Positions 54,662 through 63,482 are shown, numbered from the stretch's first letter. The stretch is 64,000 nucleotides of DNA from Streptomyces eurythermus (GCF_014649115.1 NZ_BMSK01000016.1:186572-250571), one strand, 5' to 3'. Numbers and translations are program-made. The notes: generated by a model not told the origin, from the sequence alone.

Positions 54662-55368
54662 CCGTGCAGCCCGCACTCGGTCTTGGCGCGCCCCGCCCAG
54701 CGGCCGGCGCGCGCGTCCTCGCCCTCCAGGACCCTGCGGGTGCACGGGGCGCAGCCGATGGAGGCGTAGCCGTCCATCAGCAACGGGTTGGCCAGCACGC
54801 CGTGTTCGGCGATGTAGGCGTCCACGTCGTCCTGGGTCCAGCGGGCGATCGGCGAGATCTTGACCTTCTGCCGCTTCTCGTCCCAGCCGACGACGGGGGT
54901 GTTCGCCCGGGTCGGGGACTCGTCGCGGCGCAGGCCCGTCGCCCATGCCCGGTAGCCGGCCAGTCCCTCTTCGAGGGGCTTGACCTTGCGCAGTTTGCAG
55001 CACAGGTCGGGGTCGCGGTCGTGCAGCTTCGGGCCGTACTCCGCGTCCTGTTCGGCGACCGTCTGGCGCGGGGTGAGGGTGATGACGTTGACGTCCATCA
55101 CGGCCTCCACCGCGTCCCGGGTGCCGATGGTCTCCGGGAAGTGGTAGCCGGTGTCCAGGAAGACGACGTCCACGCCCTTGCGTACGCGCGAGGCGAGGTG
55201 GGCGACCACGGCGTCCTCCATGGAGGACGTGACGCAGAACCCGTCGCCGAAGGTGTCCACCGCCCACTGGAGGATCTCCAGCGCGGAGGCGTCCTCCAGC
55301 TCACGGCCCGCCCGTTCGGCGAGCGCCTTCAACTCCTCGGTGGACCGCTCGTCCTGAGTCGTCGTCAT
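54658..55368 (-). CDS. cysH: Phosphoadenylyl/adenylyl-sulfate reductase
   Basis: CysH reduces APS (or PAPS) to sulfite. The 236-residue protein has TSSMEDAVVAHLA (PP-loop remnant, about residue 40), DTGYHFPET, and two Cys pairs, CCKLRKV (about 127) and CAPC (about 206), the signature of the iron-sulfur APS reductase group, plus the C-terminal catalytic ECGLHG. This points to APS as substrate. ATG 55368 overlaps the stop of the small upstream gene (ATGA). Confidence 0.96.
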   Translation of the reverse strand: MTTTQDERSTEELKALAERAGRELEDASALEILQWAVDTFGDGFCVTSSMEDAVVAHLASRVRKGVDVVFLDTGYHFPETIGTRDAVEAVMDVNVITLTPRQTVAEQDAEYGPKLHDRDPDLCCKLRKVKPLEEGLAGYRAWATGLRRDESPTRANTPVVGWDEKRQKVKISPIARWTQDDVDAYIAEHGVLANPLLMDGYASIGCAPCTRRVLEGEDARAGRWAGRAKTECGLHG

Positions 55369-55547
55369 ATCCGATCGTCCCCTCCGTGGTCGGCTCGCTG
55401 AACGCCCCGGGCCAGCAGACCCAGGAACTTCAGCTGGAATGCGCGGTTGCACGCCCCGCATTCCCAGGCGCCGTGACCCTCGCCGCTCGGACGCAGATCC
55501 TCGTCGCCGCAATAGGGGCAGTAGAAGGGCGCGGCCCGCTCGCTCAC
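55365..55547 (-). CDS. 60-residue zinc-ribbon-like protein in the sulfur operon
   Basis: This small protein has two CxxC pairs, FYCPYCGDEDLRPS and WECGACNRAFQLKFLGL, spaced as a zinc ribbon or rubredoxin-like knuckle. Its GTG start (55547) overlaps the reductase stop (GTGA) and its stop overlaps the cysH ATG, so it is locked into the operon by coupling on both sides. Function is unknown; a metal-binding accessory or electron-transfer partner for the reductases is an inference. I recall the same small gene at this place in S. coelicolor. Confidence 0.85.
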   Translation of the reverse strand: MSERAAPFYCPYCGDEDLRPSGEGHGAWECGACNRAFQLKFLGLLARGVQRADHGGDDRI

Positions 55548-57241
55548 GACAGCGCCTCCTCGGAAGCGCGCGCCGCCCACGCCGCGAACCGTTCGCCGTC
55601 CGCGCGTTCGGCCTGGAAGCGCTTGAGCACCCGCTCGATGTAGTCGGGCAGTTCCTCGGACGTCACCTTCAGGCCGCGCACCTTGCGGCCGAAGCCGGCC
55701 TCCAGACCGAGGGCGCCGCCCAGGTGCACCTGGTAGCCCTCGACCTGCTCGCCCCGGTCGTTCAGGACGAGCTGTCCCTTCAGACCGATGTCCGCGACCT
55801 GGATACGGGCGCAGGCGTTCGGGCAGCCGTTGAGGTTGATGGTGATCGGTTCGTCGAACTCCGGCAGGCGGCGCTCCAGTTCGTCGATCAGCTGGGAGCC
55901 GCGCTGCTTGGTCTCCACGATGGCGAGCTTGCAGAACTCGATGCCGGTGCAGGCCATGGTGCCGCGCCGGAAGGAGGACGGCCGGGCGGTGAGGTCCAGC
56001 GCCTCCAGGCCCTCCACCAGCGACTCGACCCGGTCCTGCTCGACGTCGAGGATGATCATCTTCTGCTCGACGGTGGTACGGACCCGGCCCGAGCCGTGAG
56101 CCTCGGCGAGGTCGGCGACCTTGGTGAGCGTGGCACCGTCGACCCGGCCGACCCGCGGCGCGAAACCGACGTAGAACCGGCCGTCCTTCTGCCGGTGCAC
56201 ACCGATGTGGTCGCGCCACTGCTGTACCGGCTGCTCCGGGGCGGGCCCGTCGACCAGCGCGCGCTTCAGGTACTCGTCCTCCAGCACCTGCCGGAACTTC
56301 TCCGCGCCCCAGTCGGCGACGAGGAACTTCAGCCGGGCGCGGTTGCGCAGCCGCCGGTAGCCGTAGTCACGGAAGATCGAGATGACGCCCTCGTAGACGT
56401 CCGGCACCTCGTCGATCGGCACCCACGCGCCCAGCCGCACACCGAGCTTGGGGTTGGTGGACAGACCGCCGCCCACCCACACGTCGAAGCCGGGCCCGTG
56501 CTCGGGGTGGCGTACGCCGACGAACGCGACGTCGTTGATCTCGTGCACCACGTCCAGCAGCGGCGACCCCGAGATGGCCGTCTTGAACTTGCGGGGGAGG
56601 TTGGAGTAGGCCTTGTTGTTCAGGACGCGGCGCTTCATCTCCTCCAGCGCCGGCGTCGCGTCGATGATCTCGTCCTCGGCGATACCCGCCACCGGGGAGC
56701 CGATCATCACACGCGGGGTGTCACCGCAGGCGGTGACGGTGGACAGGCCCACGCTCTCCAGCCGGTCCCAGATCTCGGGCACGTCCTCGATCCGGATCCA
56801 GTGGTACTGGACGTTCTGCCGGTCGGTGATGTCCGCGGTGCCGCGCGCGAACTCCTGCGAGATCTCGCCGATGACCCGCAACTGCCGCGTGGTCAGCGCC
56901 CCGCCGTCGATGCGGACGCGCAGCATGAAGTAGCTGTCGTCCAGCTCCTCGGGCTCCAGGATCGCGGTCTTGCCGCCGTCGATCCCGGGCTTGCGCTGGG
57001 TGTAAAGCCCCCACCAGCGCATCCGGCCGCGCAGGTCGTTCGGGTCGATGGAGTCGAAGCCGCGCTTGGAGTAGATCGTCTCAATACGTGTCCGCACATT
57101 GAGACCGTCGTCGTCCTTCTTGAACTGCTCGTTGCCGTTGAGCGGCGTGAAGTGGCCGGCGGCCCACTGGCCCTCGCCGCGGTGACGGCTCACCTTGCGG
57201 CGGGGCGCGGAGGCGGCGGGGTTCGGTGGGGTGGCGGCCAT
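55544..57241 (-). CDS. sir: Ferredoxin-type sulfite (nitrite/sulfite) reductase
   Basis: This 565-residue siroheme enzyme makes sulfide from sulfite in six-electron steps. It has two repeated reductase domains, the substrate Arg/Lys-rich segment GDTPRVMIGSPVAGI (about residues 175-189), and the four Cys of the 4Fe-4S/siroheme site in CTGIEFCKLA (about 430) and NGCPNACAR (about 470). A nitrite reductase role is the alternative, but coupling to cysH, C, D and N argues for sulfite. ATG 57241 opens a short polar N-terminus. The gene is preceded by a leader peptide and hairpin. Confidence 0.94.
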   Translation of the reverse strand: MAATPPNPAASAPRRKVSRHRGEGQWAAGHFTPLNGNEQFKKDDDGLNVRTRIETIYSKRGFDSIDPNDLRGRMRWWGLYTQRKPGIDGGKTAILEPEELDDSYFMLRVRIDGGALTTRQLRVIGEISQEFARGTADITDRQNVQYHWIRIEDVPEIWDRLESVGLSTVTACGDTPRVMIGSPVAGIAEDEIIDATPALEEMKRRVLNNKAYSNLPRKFKTAISGSPLLDVVHEINDVAFVGVRHPEHGPGFDVWVGGGLSTNPKLGVRLGAWVPIDEVPDVYEGVISIFRDYGYRRLRNRARLKFLVADWGAEKFRQVLEDEYLKRALVDGPAPEQPVQQWRDHIGVHRQKDGRFYVGFAPRVGRVDGATLTKVADLAEAHGSGRVRTTVEQKMIILDVEQDRVESLVEGLEALDLTARPSSFRRGTMACTGIEFCKLAIVETKQRGSQLIDELERRLPEFDEPITINLNGCPNACARIQVADIGLKGQLVLNDRGEQVEGYQVHLGGALGLEAGFGRKVRGLKVTSEELPDYIERVLKRFQAERADGERFAAWAARASEEALS

Positions 57242-57292
57242 GGTTCTACGTCCTTCGGGACCGGTGGGAATCAGCTCTGACCTGCACAGACG

Positions 57293-57316
57293 CGCGCACG
57301 CGGACAGGCGTGCGCG
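57293..57316 (-). promoter_or_regulatory. Hairpin between leader peptide and sir, candidate attenuator
   Basis: CGCGCACGC (57293-57301) pairs with GCGTGCGCG (57308-57316) over 9 bp with loop GGACAG. It lies about 50 bases after the leader-peptide stop and 50 bases before the sir start in transcription order, a sensible place for a structure responding to ribosome stalling. Confidence 0.5.
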
Positions 57317-57366
57317 GCGTTGCGCGGGAGGAAGGGGGGCGGGGTGTGCGGCGGTGCTGGGAGGCG

Positions 57367-57450
57367 TCAGCCCACCGGACAGATGGCGCTGGACATGCGG
57401 CCGAGGTCGACGTGCCGCCGACTCACCAAGGCAATTCCAGTTCCGGACAT
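57367..57450 (-). CDS. Cysteine-containing leader peptide upstream of the sulfur operon
   Basis: A 27-codon ORF reads MSGTGIALVSRRHVDLG, continues RMSSAICPVG and stops. The RRHVDL...SSAIC pattern matches the short actinobacterial peptides annotated as putative leader peptide ahead of sulfur genes. A single Cys codon near the 3' end could stall ribosomes when charged tRNA-Cys is low and so control the downstream genes. It ends 125 bases before sir. Recognition is from memory of this peptide family; the regulatory mechanism is an inference. Confidence 0.85.
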   Translation of the reverse strand: MSGTGIALVSRRHVDLGRMSSAICPVG

Positions 57451-57577
57451 GACGGAAGCGTGTCACGGCGATCTGGACACAGTCCAGCTTCGTCCATCAT
57501 CCGGACATTGGTGTCCCGAAATGTGATACAGAGGTGGTGTCGCTCACATGTGCCGCCGGAAGGCTTGTCGCGGCAGG

Positions 57578-58150
57578 TCAGGCGGGGTATGCGCCGGGCC
57601 ACGGCCCCGGCGTGACCCCTTCCGGTTCCGGCTCCACCTTGGTGTCGAACAGCTTGAATCCCCGCCGCAGGTAGTTGTCCATCGCGTGCTCGCCGTCCTT
57701 GCTGCACGTGTGCAGCCACACCCGCTTGGTCGGCGTCCGCCCAGGCCACCGGTCGGCCAGGTCCCAGGCGCGGGCCGTGCCGTGGGCCAGCAGATGACCG
57801 CCGATGCGCCGGCCGCGGAAGGCGGGGATCAGCCCGAAGTAGACGATCTCGACCACGCCGTCGTCCTGCGGCTCCAGTTCCACGTAACCGGCCGGGGTGC
57901 CCCGGTCGTAGGCCACCCACGTCTCCACGCCGGGCCGATCCAGGAACTCCTGCCAGCGCGCGTACGTCCAGCCCAGCCGGTCGGTCCAGTGGATGTCGCC
58001 GCCGACGGAGGCGTACAGGAACCGGCTGAACTCGGGGGAGGGCACCTCGGCGCGGACGATCCGGACCTCGCCGTCGGGGGCGGCGGCGGGCAGGAGGTCG
58101 GCCGGGGACGTCTGCTCCAGGGACCACGTGGTGACAGGAACGCTGCTCAT
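57578..58150 (-). CDS. GNAT family N-acetyltransferase
   Basis: The 190-residue protein has the acetyl-CoA-binding segment VEIVYFGLIPAFRGRRIGGHLLAHGTARAWD (about residues 105-135, with the R/Q-x-x-G-x-G/A-like RGRRIGG). The C-terminal part contains LHTCSKDGEHAMDNYLRRGF. The substrate is unknown. ATG 58150 gives a start matching the usual family length. It precedes the leader peptide in the same direction, with 127 bases between its stop and the leader ATG, so it is upstream of but likely separate from the sulfur operon. Confidence 0.9.
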   Translation of the reverse strand: MSSVPVTTWSLEQTSPADLLPAAAPDGEVRIVRAEVPSPEFSRFLYASVGGDIHWTDRLGWTYARWQEFLDRPGVETWVAYDRGTPAGYVELEPQDDGVVEIVYFGLIPAFRGRRIGGHLLAHGTARAWDLADRWPGRTPTKRVWLHTCSKDGEHAMDNYLRRGFKLFDTKVEPEPEGVTPGPWPGAYPA

Positions 58151-58362
58151 GCGGGCCAGGGAATCATCCCGCCGCCTGGTCTGTCGACGCGCGGTGGTGG
58201 GGCGAGGCCGGGGTCGGCGCGGGGTCGTCGGCCGGGGCGATCGGTGCCCGCCCGGGTACGCGGGTGCGGCGACGGGGCCGGGGAACCGGAGGCGGGTGCG
58301 GAAGCCCGGGGCCCGAGGGCGGGTCGGGGTGGCGTGTCGTTCGCCGGCCCCGCCCCGCCGGC

Positions 58363-59688
58363 TCACTCCAGGGAGCGGTCGAGGGCGGCCAGGGGCAGCG
58401 CGAACAGCATGCGGTCGGACATCGACCACACCTCGCCGGTCCCCCTCCAGTAGGACAGGGAGCCCGCGTCCCGCGCCCAGCAGCGGTCCGAGGCGTCCGC
58501 GCCGCAGCGGGTCTCCCGGGTCCGCTCGGTGTCCTGCCGCCACAGCCCGCCGTGCCCGTCCTGCGTACCGGGCAGCCGTCCCACATACCAGGACGGCCGG
58601 TCCGCCCCGGCCTCCCGGTACGACAGCACGCCCCGGATCCCGGCCGCCCGGGTGCGGTACGCCTCCACCGCGTCCACCCGCCCCGCGCCGTCCGTGGCGA
58701 GCAGCCCCGGGCGCGCCGGGTCGGTGTCGAACGCGTACCGCCACAGCCGCGCGCGCCGGTCGCCGTCCGGCGCGGTCCACTCCGCGGCCACCAGGCTGTC
58801 GGGTGCCGTGCCGCGGTCCAGGGCGAGCGCGCCGGGACAGGGCGGCCCGGAGGCCGAGCAGCGCCCGGCGGCGAAGCGGTACGAGGCGACCGCGGGCAGG
58901 ACGTAGTCGTAGCCGCCGGCGGACCAGCCGCCGGGCACCCGGCCGATCGCGGGCGCGTCGACCGTGGTGCGCTGGATCCGGTCGAGGTCGTAGACGTAGA
59001 GCGCGTCGGCGCCGCCGGACGTGGTGGTGACCAGCAGCTTGTCCTTGTACCAGGCCATGCCCGAGACGCCGGAGGCGAGGCCCCGGTAGTCACGGCCGCC
59101 GTCCACCGGCACCACCGGCAGCACCCAGCGGTAGGCGAGGCGCGCGGGGTCGTCCGCGTTCACGAACGCCACCCGGGCGAGGCCCCGTTCCCCGGGCCGG
59201 CCGGCCGTGGCGCTGTGCGTCCAGCCGGCCAGGATCACCCGGTGGGTGCCCCACACCCCGTCGTCGTCGCCGGAGGTGGTCACCGAGGCCGGCCGCCAGT
59301 CGCCCGCGGTGTCGGCCGGGTCCCAGCAGTAGGCGCGGGTGGCGGCCGGGGCGACCGGCAGGGACGCGCGGTCGTCGGCGGAGCAGTCGTCCGCCTCGCG
59401 CAGCCGGCGGTCGGCGTCGCGCAGCACGGCGTCCACACCGGCCGGGCGGCCCATCGCCGCGGCGAGCCGGTCCAGCGAGCGGCCGGGCACCAGGTGCTCC
59501 TGGAGCCGCAGTCGCCCGGTGTCCGCCGGGGAGGTCAGCGGGGCGAGCGCGCCGGGGTCCGCGGCGACCCCGGCCTGGGAGGTGCTGATCACGGTGGCGG
59601 CGGCGGTGAGCGCCAGCGCGGTCCCGGCCAGGACGGCACGCAGGGCCACGCCCCGCCTGCGCCGCCGGTGTCTGCCGCGATGCTTCAT
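58363..59688 (-). CDS. Secreted protein of unknown function
   Basis: The 441-residue protein begins with a very basic MKHRGRHRRRRRGVALRAVL and a hydrophobic signal (about residues 13-40) that should direct Sec export. The mature part has a regular beta pattern (RVILAGWTHSATAG, YRGLASGVSGMAWYKDKLLVTTTSGGADALYVYDLDRIQ), suggesting a beta-propeller-like lectin or lyase, though no catalytic motif is identifiable. Six Cys occur, three of them clustered near residues 395-410. ATG 59688 is preceded by GGAGGAG. I do not recognise a specific function. Confidence 0.8.
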   Translation of the reverse strand: MKHRGRHRRRRRGVALRAVLAGTALALTAAATVISTSQAGVAADPGALAPLTSPADTGRLRLQEHLVPGRSLDRLAAAMGRPAGVDAVLRDADRRLREADDCSADDRASLPVAPAATRAYCWDPADTAGDWRPASVTTSGDDDGVWGTHRVILAGWTHSATAGRPGERGLARVAFVNADDPARLAYRWVLPVVPVDGGRDYRGLASGVSGMAWYKDKLLVTTTSGGADALYVYDLDRIQRTTVDAPAIGRVPGGWSAGGYDYVLPAVASYRFAAGRCSASGPPCPGALALDRGTAPDSLVAAEWTAPDGDRRARLWRYAFDTDPARPGLLATDGAGRVDAVEAYRTRAAGIRGVLSYREAGADRPSWYVGRLPGTQDGHGGLWRQDTERTRETRCGADASDRCWARDAGSLSYWRGTGEVWSMSDRMLFALPLAALDRSLE

Positions 59689-59857
59689 CTCTCCTCCAGA
59701 GGACCGGCCAACTGCGCCTGCTGATCCGGACATTGACGCGAGGAACAGGTGGTGCGGCCCGTACGGGATGCTACGGCAGGAACGGGCCGGACAGGGCCGG
59801 TACCGGAGGTGACCAGGCGGGGACTGTGTGGGGAACCATGAGGGAAGCGTGAGGGAA

Positions 59858-61153
59858 CTACGCCGGGGACCGCTCGCTACGGCCTTCGCCGCCGGCACTC
59901 CGTTTCCGTGCCACCGCCGGTGCCGTCGACTGCGGGAGCAGGTCACTCGGGTTGTCCGGCAGGACGACTTCCACTTCCGCATCGTCGCGGAAACGATACG
60001 GCCGATGCCGTAGGAGTTCCCCGAGATACCGCCGGATCCTGGACATCTCCGCCCGTACGGTCACCGTCCGGGAGGGGTCGTCGAACAGATCCCCGGCCAG
60101 CTGCGCGGCCCCGCGTCCGGCGCGGTATTCGGCGAGCAGGAACAGCAGTTCCGCGTGACGGGGGCTCAACTCCCGCGACCAGGAACCCGACGAGCCGGTG
60201 ACCGTGACCGTACGGCGGTCCCGCCCGGCGAGGTCCAGCACGATCCGGCACGCACCCGGGGCGGCCGGCCGGTCCTCCGCCCGCAGCAGCCACCCCCCGG
60301 CCAGGGGCTCCACCGTGCACGCGCCCAGCGAGGGCAGCCAACGGTGTCCCGGCGCCAGCGACTTGGGCAGCGCCACCCGCCGCACATACGGCATCCCGGT
60401 CACCGCCGCCGCCCAGCCGTCCCGGTCCACCACCACCGCCCGCCCCGGCAGCCGGGCCAGCATCGGCGCCGCCACCGCCCGCAGCCGCTCCAGCGACGCC
60501 AGATGCAGCTCCCGCAGCCGGGCCTCGGCCAGCTTGGCCACCGAGTCCACCCAGGCGAGGGTGGCCGGGTGCATCGTCTCCAGCGGGCCGCTGACATCCA
60601 CCACACCGAGCAGCCGGCCGTCCCGCGGATCGGTGATCGGCGCGCCCGTACAGGTCCAGGACGTGTGCGACCGTACGAAGTGCTCGGCGGCGAACACCTG
60701 GACGGGCCGCCGTACCACCGCGGGCGTGCCCACCCCGTTGGTGCCGACGACGTCCTCCCGCCAGTCCGCGCCGATCTCGAACCCCAGCCCGTCGGCCTTG
60801 CGCAGCACCGGGGAGGCGCCCTCCCGCCACAGCACCCGGCCGTCGGCGTCCGCGACGACCATGATGTGCTGCGCCACGTCCGCGACCGAAAGAAGCCCCT
60901 CCCGGAGCACCGGCAGGACCTGCCGCAGCGGGGACTCCTCCCGCCGCCGCCGTACCTCGTCGGAGGGCAACAGCCCGGACCGGACGTCGCGTTCGGGGTC
61001 GACACCACTGCGCAGCACCCGGTCCCACGACTGTTCGATCACCGGCCGGGGCGCGATCCGCGCACGTCGCCCGGCGAGCGCGGCCTCGCGCACCTCGCTC
61101 AGCACCCGCGCCGCCTGCGCCGCGTCCCGCGCGGCCAGGCGCACCAGATTCAT
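59858..61153 (-). CDS. GAF-domain transcriptional regulator with C-terminal HTH
   Basis: The 431-residue cytoplasmic regulator has a GAF-like sensory domain (LLSVADVAQHIMVVADADGRVLWREG ... GTNGVGTPAVVRRPVQVFAAEHFVRSHTSWTCTGAPI, about residues 85-180), as in AcoR-type activators but without the AAA+ sigma-54 module. The C-terminal 90 residues (LSPRHAELLFLLAEYRAGRGAAQLAGDLF...RAEMSRIRRYLG) look like a winged helix-turn-helix. The inducer and target are unknown. ATG 61153 follows GGGGAA. Confidence 0.85.
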   Translation of the reverse strand: MNLVRLAARDAAQAARVLSEVREAALAGRRARIAPRPVIEQSWDRVLRSGVDPERDVRSGLLPSDEVRRRREESPLRQVLPVLREGLLSVADVAQHIMVVADADGRVLWREGASPVLRKADGLGFEIGADWREDVVGTNGVGTPAVVRRPVQVFAAEHFVRSHTSWTCTGAPITDPRDGRLLGVVDVSGPLETMHPATLAWVDSVAKLAEARLRELHLASLERLRAVAAPMLARLPGRAVVVDRDGWAAAVTGMPYVRRVALPKSLAPGHRWLPSLGACTVEPLAGGWLLRAEDRPAAPGACRIVLDLAGRDRRTVTVTGSSGSWSRELSPRHAELLFLLAEYRAGRGAAQLAGDLFDDPSRTVTVRAEMSRIRRYLGELLRHRPYRFRDDAEVEVVLPDNPSDLLPQSTAPAVARKRSAGGEGRSERSPA

Positions 61154-61666
61154 CGGCGGGTTCCCCACTGCGGTCCTCCCGGAAAAGGCATCGAACACTC
61201 TTGTCAAGCCGTCCGGGCGGCGGTTTCCGGTCCGACTGTCCTCACATAGTGCCGCTCCGCTCATGGCGGAGGCACAGACTCCGCGCATGTGCCCCCATAA
61301 GTTGCAACCCCCTGCAACCCTGGTGAACCACCGGAGGGCGGCCGAGACTTGACCACGACGCGCCTGTGCGTCCGCGGGGGCTCAGCGAGCCCGTGCGGTG
61401 GGGGTGGTGCCGTGTCGGCGCAGCACCACCCCTTGCCGACGGCGACCGGGCCGACGACAGCCGGGGCGTGACGGTGCCCGACCGTCGCCGGCATGTGACG
61501 GTGCCCGGCGGCAGCGCGGCCCACGGTTTCCCGTGGCAGCGGGGCGGGCGCTCTCCGGTGACAGCGGGGCGTGCCCGTGTCCGACGACAGCCGGGGCGTG
61601 ACGGTGCCCGGTGGAGTCGGGGTGTCGCGGTGTCCGGTGGCAGCGGGGCGTGGCCGTTTCCGGGGG
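61154..61666. other. Gap dominated by a tandem-repeat array
   Basis: No gene is visible in these 513 bases. The stretch 61154-61460 includes the leader of the GAF regulator gene and unremarkable sequence. From 61467 on it consists of the 26-bp repeats described separately, running up to the stop of the acyl-CoA dehydrogenase gene. Confidence 0.7.
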
Positions 61667-61670
61667 TCAG
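61467..61670. repeat. Eight degenerate 25-27-bp tandem repeats
   Basis: Units start at 61467, 61494, 61519, 61545, 61570, 61597, 61623 and 61649 with a core GTGACGGTGTCCGGTGG followed by CAGCGGGGC. The period of 26 is not a multiple of three, so it is not a coding repeat. Within it, a 30-bp exact duplication links 61450-61479 and 61580-61609. It ends inside the dehydrogenase 3' end. Confidence 0.85.
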
Positions 61671-63304
61671 GCCGGCCGCGCCCGCTCGACCACCGACTCC
61701 AGGTCCAGGCCCGCCGGCAGGGTGCCGAAGGACGCGCCGTGGTCGCCGCCCAGGCGGGACGCGCAGAAGGCGTCGGCGACCTCCGGCGGCGCGTGCCGTA
61801 CCAGAAGGGAACCCTGGAGCACCAGCGCGAGCCGCTCCACCAGCCGCCGGGCCCGCCCCTCGACGCCCTCCAGGTCCGCGAGTTCGGTGAACAGGTCCTT
61901 CACCGCCCGGTCCAGCCGGTGGTCCGCGCCGTGCGCCCGGCCGATCTCGGTGAGGCAGGCGTCCAGCGCGCCCGGCTCCCGGCGCAGCGCCCGGAGCACG
62001 TCCAGCGCCTGCACGTTCCCCGCGCCCTCCCAGATGGAGTTCAGCGGCGACTCCCGTACCAGCCGGGGCAGACCGGACTCCTCGACGTACCCGTTGCCGC
62101 CCAGGCACTCGGCCGCCTCCACGGCCACCGGCGCACACCGCTTGGTGATCCAGTACTTGGCGGCCGGCACCGCCAGCCGCAGGAACGCCCGCTCCTGCTC
62201 CCCGCCGTCGTCGCAGGCCGCGGCGAGCCGCAGCGCGAGCGCCGTCGCCGCCTCCGACTCCAGCGCCAGATCGGCGAGCACGTTGCGCATCAGCGGCTTG
62301 TCGATCAGCTTCCCGCCGAACGCCGACCGGTACGCGCAGTGGTGCACCGCCTGGGCCACCGCCTGCCGCATCAGGCCCGCCGAGCCGAGCGCGCAGTCCA
62401 GCCGGGTCGCGGCGACCATCCCGATGATCACGCTCACCCCGCGCCCCTCCTCGCCGACCCGGCGCGCCCAGGTGCCGTCGAACTCGACCTCGGCGGAGGC
62501 GTTGGAGCGGTTGCCCAGCTTGTCCTTCAGCCGCTGGATCAGGAAGACGTTGCGGGAGCCGTCCGGCAGGACGCGCGGCACCAGGAAGCAGGTGAGCCCG
62601 CCCGGGGCCTGCGCGAGCACCAGGAACGCGTCCGACATCGGCGCGGAGCAGAACCACTTGTGTCCGGTCAGCAGATATGTGCCCGCCTCCGCGAGCGGCC
62701 GGGCGGCGGTCGTGTTGGCGCGGACGTCGCTGCCGCCCTGCTTCTCCGTCATCCCCATCCCGAACAGCGCCCCGGGCTTCTGTCCGGGCACCCGCAACTG
62801 CGGATCGTAGACCGTGGACGCCAGCCGGGGCTCCCACTCGGTGGCCAGCTCCGCGTCGGCGCGCAGCGCGGGCACGGCCGCGTGCGTCATCGACAGCGGA
62901 CAGCAGGTGCCCGCCTCGGCCTGCGTCCACACCAGGAACCCGGCCGCCCGCCGCACGTGCCCGGAGGGCCGCGTCCAGGCGCCGCCGGCCAGCCCGGCCG
63001 AGACCCCCTTGCCGAGCAGCCGGTGCCAGGCCGGGTCGAACTCCACCTCGTCGATCCGGTGGCCGTACCGGTCGTGGCTGCGCAGCCGGGGCGGATGCTC
63101 GTTCGCCCGCACCGCCCACTCCTGGACCTGCGCCGAACCCACGGCCCGGCCCAGCGCGGACAGCTCCGCGCGCACGTCGTCCAGGACATCCGCGCCGGTG
63201 TACCGGTCGACGGCCTCGGCGAGGGCGCGGTCGGCGGTGAAGACGTCGTAGCCGACCAGCGGAGGCGGCTGGTTGGTCACGGTGTGGGTGGAGTTGCCTG
63301 CCAT
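61667..63304 (-). CDS. AidB-like acyl-CoA dehydrogenase
   Basis: The 545-residue flavoprotein is longer than ordinary acyl-CoA dehydrogenases (about 380) and matches the AidB/isovaleryl-CoA-dehydrogenase-like class. It has GMGMTEKQGGSDVRANTT (FAD and substrate region, about residues 185-202), TGHKWFCSAPMSD, and the C-terminal AECLGGNGYVEESGLPRLVRESPLNSIWEGAGNVQALDVLRAL, in which a Glu (NSIWEG) sits near the usual catalytic position. AidB-type proteins respond to alkylation damage; a catabolic role is also possible. ATG 63304 is the start because upstream codons are repeat-derived. Confidence 0.9.
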   Translation of the reverse strand: MAGNSTHTVTNQPPPLVGYDVFTADRALAEAVDRYTGADVLDDVRAELSALGRAVGSAQVQEWAVRANEHPPRLRSHDRYGHRIDEVEFDPAWHRLLGKGVSAGLAGGAWTRPSGHVRRAAGFLVWTQAEAGTCCPLSMTHAAVPALRADAELATEWEPRLASTVYDPQLRVPGQKPGALFGMGMTEKQGGSDVRANTTAARPLAEAGTYLLTGHKWFCSAPMSDAFLVLAQAPGGLTCFLVPRVLPDGSRNVFLIQRLKDKLGNRSNASAEVEFDGTWARRVGEEGRGVSVIIGMVAATRLDCALGSAGLMRQAVAQAVHHCAYRSAFGGKLIDKPLMRNVLADLALESEAATALALRLAAACDDGGEQERAFLRLAVPAAKYWITKRCAPVAVEAAECLGGNGYVEESGLPRLVRESPLNSIWEGAGNVQALDVLRALRREPGALDACLTEIGRAHGADHRLDRAVKDLFTELADLEGVEGRARRLVERLALVLQGSLLVRHAPPEVADAFCASRLGGDHGASFGTLPAGLDLESVVERARPA

Positions 63305-63331
63305 GATGGGGAACCTACCCGGGAAGGCCGC

Positions 63332-63482
63332 GGTGATGGCTTCCAGCGTGATGGTGACGGCTTCCGGAAGTTGACGGTGGCGGTTTCCGGAGTGCCGGCG
63401 ACGGTTTTTCCGTCGCGACGGTGGCGGATTCCGGAGTGCCGGTGAGGGCCTCCGGAGCGACGGTGACGGTTTCCAGAGTGAC
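63332..63482. repeat. Seven 21-23-bp tandem repeats upstream of the dehydrogenase
   Basis: Units start at 63332, 63353, 63376, 63397, 63420, 63441 and 63462 with consensus GTGACGGTTTCCGGAGTGA and mild drift. They share the GTGACGGT-xTCCGG core with the array at the other end of the gene (61467-61670). They lie 28 bases upstream of the start codon, where promoter or mRNA leader functions would be expected. Confidence 0.85.

Noticed and set aside
61467..63482. CRISPR array
   Set aside because: The units abut directly with no spacers and drift in sequence; they are minisatellite-like.
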